Positions 45,293 to 52,334 of a stretch of 64,000 bases of DNA are shown here, piece by piece. The notes below the pieces were generated by a model. The model saw only the letters and a program-made list of their open reading frames with translations, searched no databases and was not told the origin of the DNA. This stretch comes from Nostoc spongiaeforme FACHB-130 (GTDB lineage: Bacteria > Cyanobacteriota > Cyanobacteriia > Cyanobacteriales > Nostocaceae), in the NCBI RefSeq assembly GCF_014698475.1, contig NZ_JACJTB010000008.1, positions 62,001 through 126,000 on the forward strand, in the 5' to 3' direction. A program made the translations under genes and the position numbers. Position 1 is the stretch's first letter; every line of letters starts with the position of its first letter.

Positions 45293-46399
45293 TTATGATA
45301 AAGATAAAGGCATATAGATATCCGCAGAATTAGCATTCAAATAAGGGCGTTGTAATTCTACTTGGAATAGGGAAAATTGTTCGAGAATTGCTGCTAGGCG
45401 ATGGGCTGGTGTGTCATTACCTTGCTCCCAAGCATTCAGCAAACCATTAGCAATAATTTGACAACGATGTGTCCCAAAACTTTCTTGTTCGGCAAATCTG
45501 CGGTTTGGTTCTTCCGCGATCGCTAACCCCGGTGCCATAAACTTAGTAAATAAAGGTACTTCCGGCTGAAAATAAGACTGACATTCGACATACACCCTTT
45601 CTAACACTGGGTGAATTGTCTCATAATCTTTTTTATCAAAGTAAAATACTGCGGAATCGTAACGTTCGTAATCGGAAGGATTGTATAAGGCTTTCAATGA
45701 GAAAGGAATCTCTAGAAAATTGAGTTGTGTAGTTAAAGTCTGCATAACTGCAACCGCACCTTCGGGAGTGACATTAAAGTAAACACGCACCAATCTTTCT
45801 CGATTTGTGGCAGTTCCAGCGTTCGCCACCGCCATATAAAATCCATTCTGTACCAAATTTTTGGGCATTTTGACTGCAACATACTTACCCACAGTTGCAG
45901 ACTGATGTTGGGGTAATAAATGACGACTGCGCTCAATATGCAGAGTTAAACCATCTTTTTGAACTGCCAAAGTATGATCAAGGTTTTCTTTGACTACCTG
46001 CCAATTGTAATACCAATAGCCATCGCCTTGATTACTTTCGTGCAGGCGATCGTAAAAGGCCACATCAACACCAAGCAAAGTATTATTTTCTAGATTTTGG
46101 TTTAAAGCTACAGTGTTAGTCTCTGTATCAACCGCTAGAGAACTTTTTAAAGAGCCATTGTAATAAATGCCATAAAGAAAACCTCGCAATTGCATACTTA
46201 AGAATTTCTTTTTTAACGCCGCAGGTAATTGCTGAAAGCGGGAAATTGCTGATTCTGGCAGTTGCAATGGTTTGTAATTTGGATGCTTAATACAATAATC
46301 AGACTCAATTTCAATCTGAGAAATAATATCTTGTAGTGATATCTGCAATGACTCAGGAATTTCTGCAAGTTGAGTGGCGATGGAATCTAACATTTGCAT
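45293..46399 (-). CDS. HopA1-family protein (LanY-like phosphoSer/Thr lyase)
   Basis: 368 residues. C-terminal two thirds (about 95-360) match the HopA1 effector family: GDGYWYYNWQVVK, SATVGKYVAVKMPKNLVQNGFY, VRVYFNVTPEGAV, RYDSAVFYFDKKDYE, PLFTKFMAPGLAIAEEP and SFGTHRCQIIANGL. In class V lanthipeptides a HopA1-like protein removes phosphate from phosphorylated Ser/Thr by beta-elimination to give dehydroamino acids. Here its gene is last in a minus-strand run after the peptides and an APH-like kinase, the same pair as in class V clusters. The activity is inferred from family and context. Confidence 0.8.
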   Translation of the reverse strand: MQMLDSIATQLAEIPESLQISLQDIISQIEIESDYCIKHPNYKPLQLPESAISRFQQLPAALKKKFLSMQLRGFLYGIYYNGSLKSSLAVDTETNTVALNQNLENNTLLGVDVAFYDRLHESNQGDGYWYYNWQVVKENLDHTLAVQKDGLTLHIERSRHLLPQHQSATVGKYVAVKMPKNLVQNGFYMAVANAGTATNRERLVRVYFNVTPEGAVAVMQTLTTQLNFLEIPFSLKALYNPSDYERYDSAVFYFDKKDYETIHPVLERVYVECQSYFQPEVPLFTKFMAPGLAIAEEPNRRFAEQESFGTHRCQIIANGLLNAWEQGNDTPAHRLAAILEQFSLFQVELQRPYLNANSADIYMPLSLS

Positions 46400-46668
46400 A
46401 AAAGCTTACCTGTGATTGAAGAATTCGGGAGTTAGGAAGCAGTTCTGATGAAGAAATTTACAACCATGAATCAAAGAGGTATTTAAACTACTCCCAACTC
46501 CCCTTATTTCTCTATAGATGGTTAATTCTAATCGGACTTACGCAGGTGTAAGTTGGCTGGAGGAACGGAACCCAACATTCACGCATACTTTGTTGGGTTA
46601 CGCTATCGCTACACTCAACCTACTATTCTCTTAACTGGGAGGGAGAGGTCTGTCGAATTGAATTCACG
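46400..46668. repeat. Dispersed inverted repeat, copy B (46552-46635)
   Basis: 46552-46635 is the reverse-complement copy of 33895-33980, with ATCGGACTTACGCA at its outer end. It lies between the kinase and HopA1 genes of the peptide operon and can fold, so it may affect downstream expression. Confidence 0.7.
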
Positions 46669-47841
46669 TTAATAAACGCTTGACGGTAAGAGTTCTAAAG
46701 CTTCAACACCAAAAATTGTTTTCATTGATGCTTGGGGATTACATAGCAAACTCTTAGCAACTTGCAGCATACAAATTCCAATATTACCGAAGGTTTTTTC
46801 ATGCTGGAGTCCGGCTTGAATAGCGATAATTAAGGCTAAACCGCAAAACTGCACTACTCTTTCTAAAAAATCTGGACGACGCTGCAAAATTTCTGGGAAT
46901 TGAGTTAAATAAGTTGACATCAGCGCCGCAATCGAAGGCTGAAGTAATTCTAATGGTGTTGTAGCGAGACGCAATGACTCTTCAATAGCCATCGACTTAC
47001 TAGTTGTCATACTATACAACCAAAATTGCAAATAGCTGGAAATGAGCATTCCTAAATCATGGGCTGGATCTCCCCAAGCGCCGCGTTCCCAGTCAATCAA
47101 GCGAATTATACTTTCACCAGCAAAAGAGTTATTTGCAACTGCTTCTTCCCAACTTAAAGATAAAAGAAGATTGTTCAGTTTTAGGTCATGATGAGTCAGA
47201 CAATAGCGGGTGTAAGAACGGCTTAACTCTGCGATCGCCTGCCCCAAACTATCGTAACGTTGATATAAGGCAAAAAATTTCAATCCCTCACTCGGAACTA
47301 TGCCAAAAATTTCTGGGGTAATTCTATCTAGTCCTAAATTTAGGTTCGGACTTTTAAGTTGAGATACTTGCTCGTTTTTTTGAAAGAATGCTTCATATTC
47401 TGGATGTGCGATCGTAGCACGATGAAGTGATGCTAAAGTTGCGCCAATCACTTTCGCAATTTCAGTGGGAAAGACATTTTCTCTGGCATAGAAATCAGCC
47501 AAATCTCGATATTTACTCAGATAATTAAAAACAATGATGGAATTTTCTTCATCAAAATGCACTGCTTCTGAACAATAAGCGCGAAGATGATTAATTTCTG
47601 GAAAAGTCTGCAAGAACTGATGCACTCTCCATTCTTCAACAAATTCCCCAGCCGTTTTTCCTTCTCGATTCAGGCGCTCTTGTTTCACTAAAAGTTGCCG
47701 ATTATCTGGTAAAGTCACTAACAAGTTAAAGTTTTTCGCTGGTTTTAACTCAATCTTCGTTAATGACTGTTCTGCTTGAGAACAAAGTCCAACTGTAAGC
47801 AAGTATTCCAATACATTTTGAGAGCTTAATAAAAATGCCAT
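46669..47841 (-). CDS. APH-like kinase (LanK-like)
   Basis: 390 residues from the ATG at 47841; the frame reaches a TTG 27 bp upstream. It is of the aminoglycoside phosphotransferase fold: N-lobe LLVTLPDNRQLLVKQER (Lys), catalytic loop CLTHHDLKLNNLLLS (HxDxxxxN), and metal loop IRLIDWERGAWGDPAHDLG (DxE). In class V lanthipeptides an APH-like kinase phosphorylates precursor Ser/Thr before HopA1-like elimination. Its gene precedes the HopA1 gene and follows the peptides. A small-molecule kinase is possible, but the neighbours argue for peptide modification. Confidence 0.82.
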   Translation of the reverse strand: MAFLLSSQNVLEYLLTVGLCSQAEQSLTKIELKPAKNFNLLVTLPDNRQLLVKQERLNREGKTAGEFVEEWRVHQFLQTFPEINHLRAYCSEAVHFDEENSIIVFNYLSKYRDLADFYARENVFPTEIAKVIGATLASLHRATIAHPEYEAFFQKNEQVSQLKSPNLNLGLDRITPEIFGIVPSEGLKFFALYQRYDSLGQAIAELSRSYTRYCLTHHDLKLNNLLLSLSWEEAVANNSFAGESIIRLIDWERGAWGDPAHDLGMLISSYLQFWLYSMTTSKSMAIEESLRLATTPLELLQPSIAALMSTYLTQFPEILQRRPDFLERVVQFCGLALIIAIQAGLQHEKTFGNIGICMLQVAKSLLCNPQASMKTIFGVEALELLPSSVY

Positions 47842-47916
47842 AGTCTTAGATGTGGAGAATTTTTGCAAAGATTAACTATGATTTCTATGATCACCGTCTC
47901 AATTGTGAGGCAACAA

Positions 47917-48162
47917 TTAAAATAAACTAAACACCGAATAGGTAGATTTAGGCTGAGGAATTTTGAAGGATTTTGCTATTGATGAAATACTGTAGATTGC
48001 ATAAGTAGATAGGACAAAATTCAAGAATGTATAAGCAAAATTCAGAAGTTGCTGCAATTCCGATTCCCCACCATATATAAATAGAGAATCTAGTTCATTT
48101 ACTTCAGTCAGGTAGCTGTTTAAGTCAAGAGGACTTAAATCAGTAATGATAATCTTGGCCAT
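47917..48162 (-). CDS. Leader-peptide protein 5 (putative RiPP precursor)
   Basis: 81 residues from the ATG at 48162, which restores the family start MAKIIITDLSPLDLNSYLTE. The open frame extends 24 codons farther, to MALMDWNAK. The leader ends LFIYGG, a double-Gly site, and the core begins ESELQQLLNFAYTF with a hydrophobic middle. It has many Ser/Thr (STYAIYSISS, STYSVFS) and no Cys. It is the most diverged member of the run and the closest to the kinase gene. Confidence 0.75.
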   Translation of the reverse strand: MAKIIITDLSPLDLNSYLTEVNELDSLFIYGGESELQQLLNFAYTFLNFVLSTYAIYSISSIAKSFKIPQPKSTYSVFSLF

Positions 48163-48261
48163 TTCATCATTCCCAGAACAGATATAGCTGACTCTCTTGG
48201 ATTTGATTTTTGCGTTCCAATCCATGAGAGCCATCTAGCAGAGTAGTAAACGACAAACTTA

Positions 48262-48519
48262 TTAGTAATCAGACTTACTAAATGATTTAGCTAGGCTATA
48301 AATATGCTGAATAGCATAGACATTCACAAATCCTTCAATCAGTTTATTAAATACACTGATATAGGAATCAGAGCCATAACCGTAGTCATAAGAATTAGAG
48401 TTATTTCCTCCGTATGCAGCACTCATGTCAACATCACTCAAATCATTAAGAAAGCTTTCAGAATCGTGGAATAGTTGAGAACCAGCAACATTTAGTTCCG
48501 AAAGAGTGATATTAGCCAT
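48262..48519 (-). CDS. Leader-peptide protein 4 (putative RiPP precursor)
   Basis: 85 residues from the ATG at 48519 (GAGGAC Shine-Dalgarno; a longer frame to 48588 lacks the family start). Leader MANITLSELNVAGSQLFHDS, then ESFLNDLSDVDMSAAYGG. The core NNSNSYDYGYGSDSYISVFN continues into KLIEGFVNVYAIQHIYSLAKSFSKSDY. Rich in Asn/Ser/Tyr, no Cys. The leader ends in GG, so a C39 peptidase should cut it. Close paralogue of the three genes upstream. Confidence 0.82.
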   Translation of the reverse strand: MANITLSELNVAGSQLFHDSESFLNDLSDVDMSAAYGGNNSNSYDYGYGSDSYISVFNKLIEGFVNVYAIQHIYSLAKSFSKSDY

Positions 48520-48658
48520 AATTTTGTCCTCAAAGACTTGGTTGGAATCAGGTTTATTTTTAGGTAATGAAGCGGAATTGCACTTCATTGTTAGAGTGCT
48601 GACTCATATTAATTCTCTGTGATGTGGTATTTTATCTCAGCCTTCAGTTGGAGAAATA

Positions 48659-48705
48659 CAGCCTGCATACCTATATGAATACCTGATAGTATCAAATGCA
48701 GGCTG
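48659..48705 (-). promoter_or_regulatory. Hairpin between peptide genes 3 and 4
   Basis: CAGCCTGCAT ... ATGCAGGCTG, 10-bp arms with a 27-bp loop, between tandem genes. It could be an internal terminator or mRNA-processing site. Confidence 0.5.
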
Positions 48706-48753
48706 ATCCATTACATTTTTACAGAGAATTAGTATTTAACTACAAAGCTATTA

Positions 48754-48996
48754 CTAGTAGCCGCCGTGGCTGAAGGATTTAGCTATGCCATAGACATGTT
48801 GAATAGCATAGACACCAACAAATCCTTCGATCAATTTATTAAATCCGTAGAAGTCGCTAATATAACTATTGGAGTTACTATCAGCACCATGTGCAGCGAT
48901 CGCATCAACTTCGCTTAGTTCATTGAGAAAGCTTTCAGAATCTTGGAACAATTGAGAACCAGTAGCATTTAATTCTGAAAGAGTGATATTCGCCAT
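48754..48996 (-). CDS. Leader-peptide protein 3 (putative RiPP precursor)
   Basis: 80 residues. MANITLSELNATGSQLFQDS opens the leader, which ends EVDAIAAHGA. The core is DSNSNSYISDFYGFNKLIEG, then FVGVYAIQHVYGIAKSFSHGGY. Shine-Dalgarno GAGGATAAAATC before the ATG. Nearly identical to the 49106 gene up to the last ten residues, so a recent tandem duplicate. No Cys; Ser/Tyr-rich. Confidence 0.85.
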   Translation of the reverse strand: MANITLSELNATGSQLFQDSESFLNELSEVDAIAAHGADSNSNSYISDFYGFNKLIEGFVGVYAIQHVYGIAKSFSHGGY

Positions 48997-49044
48997 GATT
49001 TTATCCTCAAAAGCTTGCTGACATTTGATAATTTGTGCCTGTGG

Positions 49045-49086
49045 TTAAGCTATCTTTCGCTTAACTATAATGTGAAAGATAGCTTA
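49045..49086 (-). promoter_or_regulatory. Hairpin between peptide genes 2 and 3
   Basis: TAAGCTATCTTTC(GC) and (GT)GAAAGATAGCTTA form a long stem. It is the same sequence as 49413-49453 and was duplicated with the gene. Confidence 0.6.
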
Positions 49087-49105
49087 GGAGTTAACAACGC
49101 TATTA

Positions 49106-49363
49106 CTAAGCAGCAGAGATACCGTAGCCGCCTTTGCTGAAGGATTTAGCTATGCCATAGATATGTTGGATAGCATAAACATCAACAAATCCTTCAATCA
49201 ATTTATTGAATCCGTAAAAGTCGCTAATATAACTATTGGAGTTACTATCAGCACCATGTGCAGCGATCGCATCAACTTCGCTTAGTTCATTGAGAAAGCT
49301 TTCAGAATCTTGGAACAATTGAGAACCAGCAGCATTTAATTCTGAAAGAGTGATATTTGCCAT
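49106..49363 (-). CDS. Leader-peptide protein 2 (putative RiPP precursor)
   Basis: 85 residues. Leader MANITLSELNAAGSQLFQDS...EVDAIAAHGA, core DSNSNSYISDFYGFNKLIEG, then FVDVYAIQHIYGIAKSFSKGGYGISAA. Differs from the gene at 48754 by few residues plus a C-terminal GISAA. Shine-Dalgarno GAGGATAAAATC. No Cys. A GA instead of GG ends the leader, which C39 peptidases accept. Confidence 0.85.
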   Translation of the reverse strand: MANITLSELNAAGSQLFQDSESFLNELSEVDAIAAHGADSNSNSYISDFYGFNKLIEGFVDVYAIQHIYGIAKSFSKGGYGISAA

Positions 49364-49412
49364 GATTTTATCCTCAAAGATTGGCTGATAATTGATAATT
49401 TGTCTGGGGAAT

Positions 49413-49453
49413 TAAGCTATCTTTCGCTTAACTATAATGCGAAAGATAGCTTA
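49413..49453 (-). promoter_or_regulatory. Perfect hairpin between peptide genes 1 and 2
   Basis: 15-bp perfect arms TAAGCTATCTTTCGC / GCGAAAGATAGCTTA with an 11-bp loop. It lacks a U tract on the minus strand, so it may stabilise the precursor mRNA end or act as a processing site, not a full terminator. Confidence 0.6.
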
Positions 49454-49475
49454 GTAGTAAATTACAAAGCTATTA

Positions 49476-49727
49476 CTAGACAGCAGAGATACCGTAGCCG
49501 CCGTGGCTGAAGGATTTAGCTATGCCATAGACATGTTGAATAGCATAAACATCAACAAATCCTTCAATCAACTTATTTAATCCAAAGCCGTCGTAACCAT
49601 AGCCATAGCCATAGCCAGAAGCACCAGCGATCGCATCAACATCGCTGAGGTCATTCAAAAAGCTTTCGGAATCTTGGAACAATTGAGAACCAGCAGCATT
49701 TAATTCCGAAAGAGTGATATTAGCCAT
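49476..49727 (-). CDS. Leader-peptide protein 1 (putative RiPP precursor)
   Basis: 83 residues. Leader MANITLSELNAAGSQLFQDS...DVDAIAGA, core SGYGYGYGYDGFGLNKLIEG, then FVDVYAIQHVYGIAKSFSHGGYGISAV. YGYGYGY is a distinctive aromatic repeat. No Cys. First gene of the minus-strand run; a TTAGGAGT Shine-Dalgarno precedes the ATG. Its promoter should be in 49728-50050. Confidence 0.85.
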   Translation of the reverse strand: MANITLSELNAAGSQLFQDSESFLNDLSDVDAIAGASGYGYGYGYDGFGLNKLIEGFVDVYAIQHVYGIAKSFSHGGYGISAV

Positions 49728-50311
49728 TATTTACTCCTAATACAGTTGCTTGTCATCAAGTAGTTTTTGCAGGCAATTAAGCTTTGTTTTGCTTAACTGT
49801 TACTGCCATTTTTATTTAGGTAAACCGTAAAAGTCAACGCTAAAAATGCCATTCAAAAGACATAAATAAATGTCTTACGTCTATTAAGAATATTAGTGAA
49901 ATATATTGGCTTGTCTGAAATAAGGATAATTTCCATAGAAAGTCATAATTCAGAAATTATAAATGCTAAAGCCTGCTGTATTCCTCATGAGTTATATTTA
50001 GATAAATAATTAAAATCTGCTTAGAATGGTAGTAAATAATTTATCAACAAAAAATACCCAACTTATCAAATAAGTTGGGTATTTACAGCAGTTTGTATAT
50101 TTGTAGAGACTTTATATGTAACGTCTCTACATGATTTTGGGTTTTAAGCTTGTGCTTCATTTACCCACAATACGCTGTAAGTCTATCAATTTTTATCAAT
50201 TTGCTAATTATTGAAACAGAAAATCGTGCGCTTTCAGACTAATACAAGTCATAGCACACGATCATCAAGAATAAATGAGCTACTAGCATGTTGATATCAA
50301 TTCATCCAAAA
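49728..50311. other. Region upstream of the peptide operon
   Basis: No gene. Contains a partial copy of the AAGCT..TTT..GCTTAACT hairpin (49778-49800), the terminator hairpin at 50052-50084 and a GTAGAGAC...GTCTCTAC palindrome (50104-50131). The operon promoter should lie here but no clear box pair is seen. Confidence 0.5.
50052..50084 (-). terminator. Terminator after the 50312 peptide gene
   Basis: AAATACCCAACTTAT-CAA-ATAAGTTGGGTATTT, 15-bp perfect arms with A/T ends. It separates the single peptide gene from the tandem set. Confidence 0.65.
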
Positions 50312-50596
50312 TCAATAATCAGTGTAGTAACCTCCATACCGTGATCTTTGACCATAGCGGTTGTTAGGTTGTTGTTGTTGTTGTTGCAAGTTAGAAATTG
50401 TTTGTTCTAGTTCTACTGAAACATCCCGCAGAATACTATTAATATTTTGCTGCGTTTTTATGAGGTCGTTCGTGTCAATTGTGATAAAACTTGAGCTTGC
50501 ACCTGCTTCCACCTTTGTGGCTTCTCCAGCAGTTAGTTCAGTAATATACTGTTCGTCACTACTAGGATAAAGGTCTGATATAGTTATCCTTGCCAT
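50312..50596 (-). CDS. Leader-peptide protein 6 (putative RiPP precursor, Gln-rich)
   Basis: 94 residues, with a strong GGAGGTAAATA Shine-Dalgarno. Leader MARITISDLYPSSDEQYITE, ending KVEAGA. The core SSSFITIDTNDLIKTQQNIN continues to a Gln run (NLQQQQQQPNN, from a GTT microsatellite) and a Tyr/Gly/Arg end (RYGQRSRYGGYYTDY). The leader is of the same cyanobacterial ITISDL type, though the rest differs from the tandem peptides. No Cys. Separated from them by a terminator, so expressed on its own. Confidence 0.75.
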   Translation of the reverse strand: MARITISDLYPSSDEQYITELTAGEATKVEAGASSSFITIDTNDLIKTQQNINSILRDVSVELEQTISNLQQQQQQPNNRYGQRSRYGGYYTDY

Positions 50597-50899
50597 TTAT
50601 TTACCTCCACAAATATGGTGATATTAATTAACGCTGCACAACATCTAAAATGTCTCTCTTATATTCTGTATACACATTAAAAAAATTCAATATTTTCGAG
50701 CTGATTTTTTAGACACAATTCAAGGAGTTCCGTCTATAAAAGCTCAAAATTAATTGTGGTGTAAGTTGTTAAGTCTAGAATATAGCAGTCCTGTTTGGTA
50801 TGTGAACAAAGAAGACAAGGTAGACAAGGGGATAAGGCAGAGAGATGTTTATTTGAACACCTACCCATCCGCACGATCGCCAAAATTGCCAAAATTAAT
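50597..50899. other. Intergenic repeat between pyrC and peptide gene 6
   Basis: 50797-50845 is a copy of the TTTGATATGTAAACAAAGGAG / GACAAGG repeat (also at 1945 and 44135). No gene seen. Confidence 0.55.
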
Positions 50900-52222
50900 T
50901 TAACACCAAATTTGTAACACCCTACCTTGTAATTCTTGTCCCAACCAAGGTGTATTACTCGAAAGTGTATGTAAATTTTTCCTTTCCACTTTCCAGGTTT
51001 GCGAAGGGTCAAACAAAGTTAACTCAGCTTTTTGATTAGCAGTTAATGTACTTAATTCCTGTCCCAAACATTTTGCGGGATTAGTGCTTAAAGCTTGCCA
51101 CAATTCTAAAGCTGTAAATTCTCCAGTTACCACCAGATTTTGCCACAACAAAGGTAGAGCTAATTCTAAACCAATTGCGCCTGCTGGAGCTTCGGCAAAA
51201 GCTTGGACTTTTTCTTCATAAGTATAAGCTGCGTGGTCAATGGCGATCGCATCAATTACCCCAGTGCGGACACCCTCACGCAAAGCCTTTAAATCGCTAA
51301 GATTCCCCAAAGGCGGATCTAAATGCAAACTGGTGTCGTAACTTTTAACATCTCGGCTTTGCTCGATGTTAACCCTGAGCGCAGCAGAAGGGTTAATAGA
51401 TGTGGTATCCAATAACAAGTGCATCCAAGTAGTGCTGGCGGTGATGGGTAAACCAGCAGCCTTAGCCGCCGCAATTAATTCCACACTCCGCGCTGTAGAG
51501 ACGCGCATAATATGAACTTGCAAATTACCAGTCGCTGCCACTAATTCTAACAAAGAGGCGATCGCAGTTGTTTCAGCACTGGCGGGAACTGGTGGTAAAC
51601 CAAAACGCAACGCATCTACCCCTTCACGCATCACACCATTCGAGGTAAGCTGGCGATCGCAAGGCCAAAAAGCCACAGTTTTACCCAACGGCTGTACATA
51701 TTCCAGCACTCGCCGCACCAACCCCAAATTATCCAACGGATGACTATCAGTAAAACCTACTACTCCCGCAGCCGCTAAATCAGCCAACTCCGTCATCTGC
51801 TTTCCCGCCACATCTAAAGTAATCGCACCCCAAATATTAAGTAGGGGAGCAGGGGAGCAGGGGAGCAGGGGAGATGCACTTCTCATCTTCTGCAACTGCG
51901 CCACCAGCGCCGGATGATCAATAGAGGGAGATGTATCAGGTAAAATGCCAATTCTGGTAAAGCCACCAGCCGCAGCCGCTTGCAACAAAGAAGATAAAGT
52001 TTCTCTGTCTTCAAACCCTGGTTCGCCAGAGTGACTATATAAATCTATTAACCCAGTTCCTAGAATTAATCCCCGACAGTCTCTAACTAGAGTATCAGTA
52101 CCAATTTCCGAAATTTTTGCAGCTACAGCTTGAATATGACCATCAGCTATCAGGACATCGGCTATTTGGTCAGTGCCAGAAACCGGATCAATTACTCGTA
52201 CTTGTTGTAAAAGTTCAGTCAT
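50900..52222 (-). CDS. Dihydroorotase-like amidohydrolase, metal site degenerate
   Basis: 440 residues from the ATG at 52222 (a second ATG is 9 bp upstream). It has the DHOase layout: RGLILGTGLIDLYSHSGEPGFEDRETL, GGFTRIGILPDTSPS, LQVHIMRVSTARSVELI, INPSAALRVN, AIAIDHAAYTYEEK and NPAKCLG. The usual HxHxRxPG is YSHSGEPG, so the first metal His (Y62) and the substrate Arg are changed; H64 stays. The HVS motif is RVS. IDHA keeps the catalytic Asp. It may be a non-catalytic partner of aspartate carbamoyltransferase or a divergent enzyme. An in-frame heptamer repeat codes about residues 115-127. Confidence 0.8.
   Translation of the reverse strand: MTELLQQVRVIDPVSGTDQIADVLIADGHIQAVAAKISEIGTDTLVRDCRGLILGTGLIDLYSHSGEPGFEDRETLSSLLQAAAAGGFTRIGILPDTSPSIDHPALVAQLQKMRSASPLLPCSPAPLLNIWGAITLDVAGKQMTELADLAAAGVVGFTDSHPLDNLGLVRRVLEYVQPLGKTVAFWPCDRQLTSNGVMREGVDALRFGLPPVPASAETTAIASLLELVAATGNLQVHIMRVSTARSVELIAAAKAAGLPITASTTWMHLLLDTTSINPSAALRVNIEQSRDVKSYDTSLHLDPPLGNLSDLKALREGVRTGVIDAIAIDHAAYTYEEKVQAFAEAPAGAIGLELALPLLWQNLVVTGEFTALELWQALSTNPAKCLGQELSTLTANQKAELTLFDPSQTWKVERKNLHTLSSNTPWLGQELQGRVLQIWC
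51842..51876. repeat. Intragenic heptamer repeat in the dihydroorotase-like gene
   Basis: Four GGGGAGCA units read as SPLLPCSPAPLL on the minus strand. Three heptamers equal seven codons, so the frame is kept. Related GGGAGCA units occur at 56957-56978. Confidence 0.8.
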
Positions 52223-52334
52223 AAAAATCATACTTTGGGAGTGACAAGTCAGGAGTTAAGAGTTATGAGTACTTAGGTTTGACTATTCACACCTAATTTA
52301 TTACTTCACTTCTTACTCTTCACTCCTCCCTGTT

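Noticed and set aside
45293-49727. Calling the peptides true lanthipeptides
   Set aside because: None of the cores has Cys, so thioether rings cannot be formed within them; only the dehydration pair supports the comparison.
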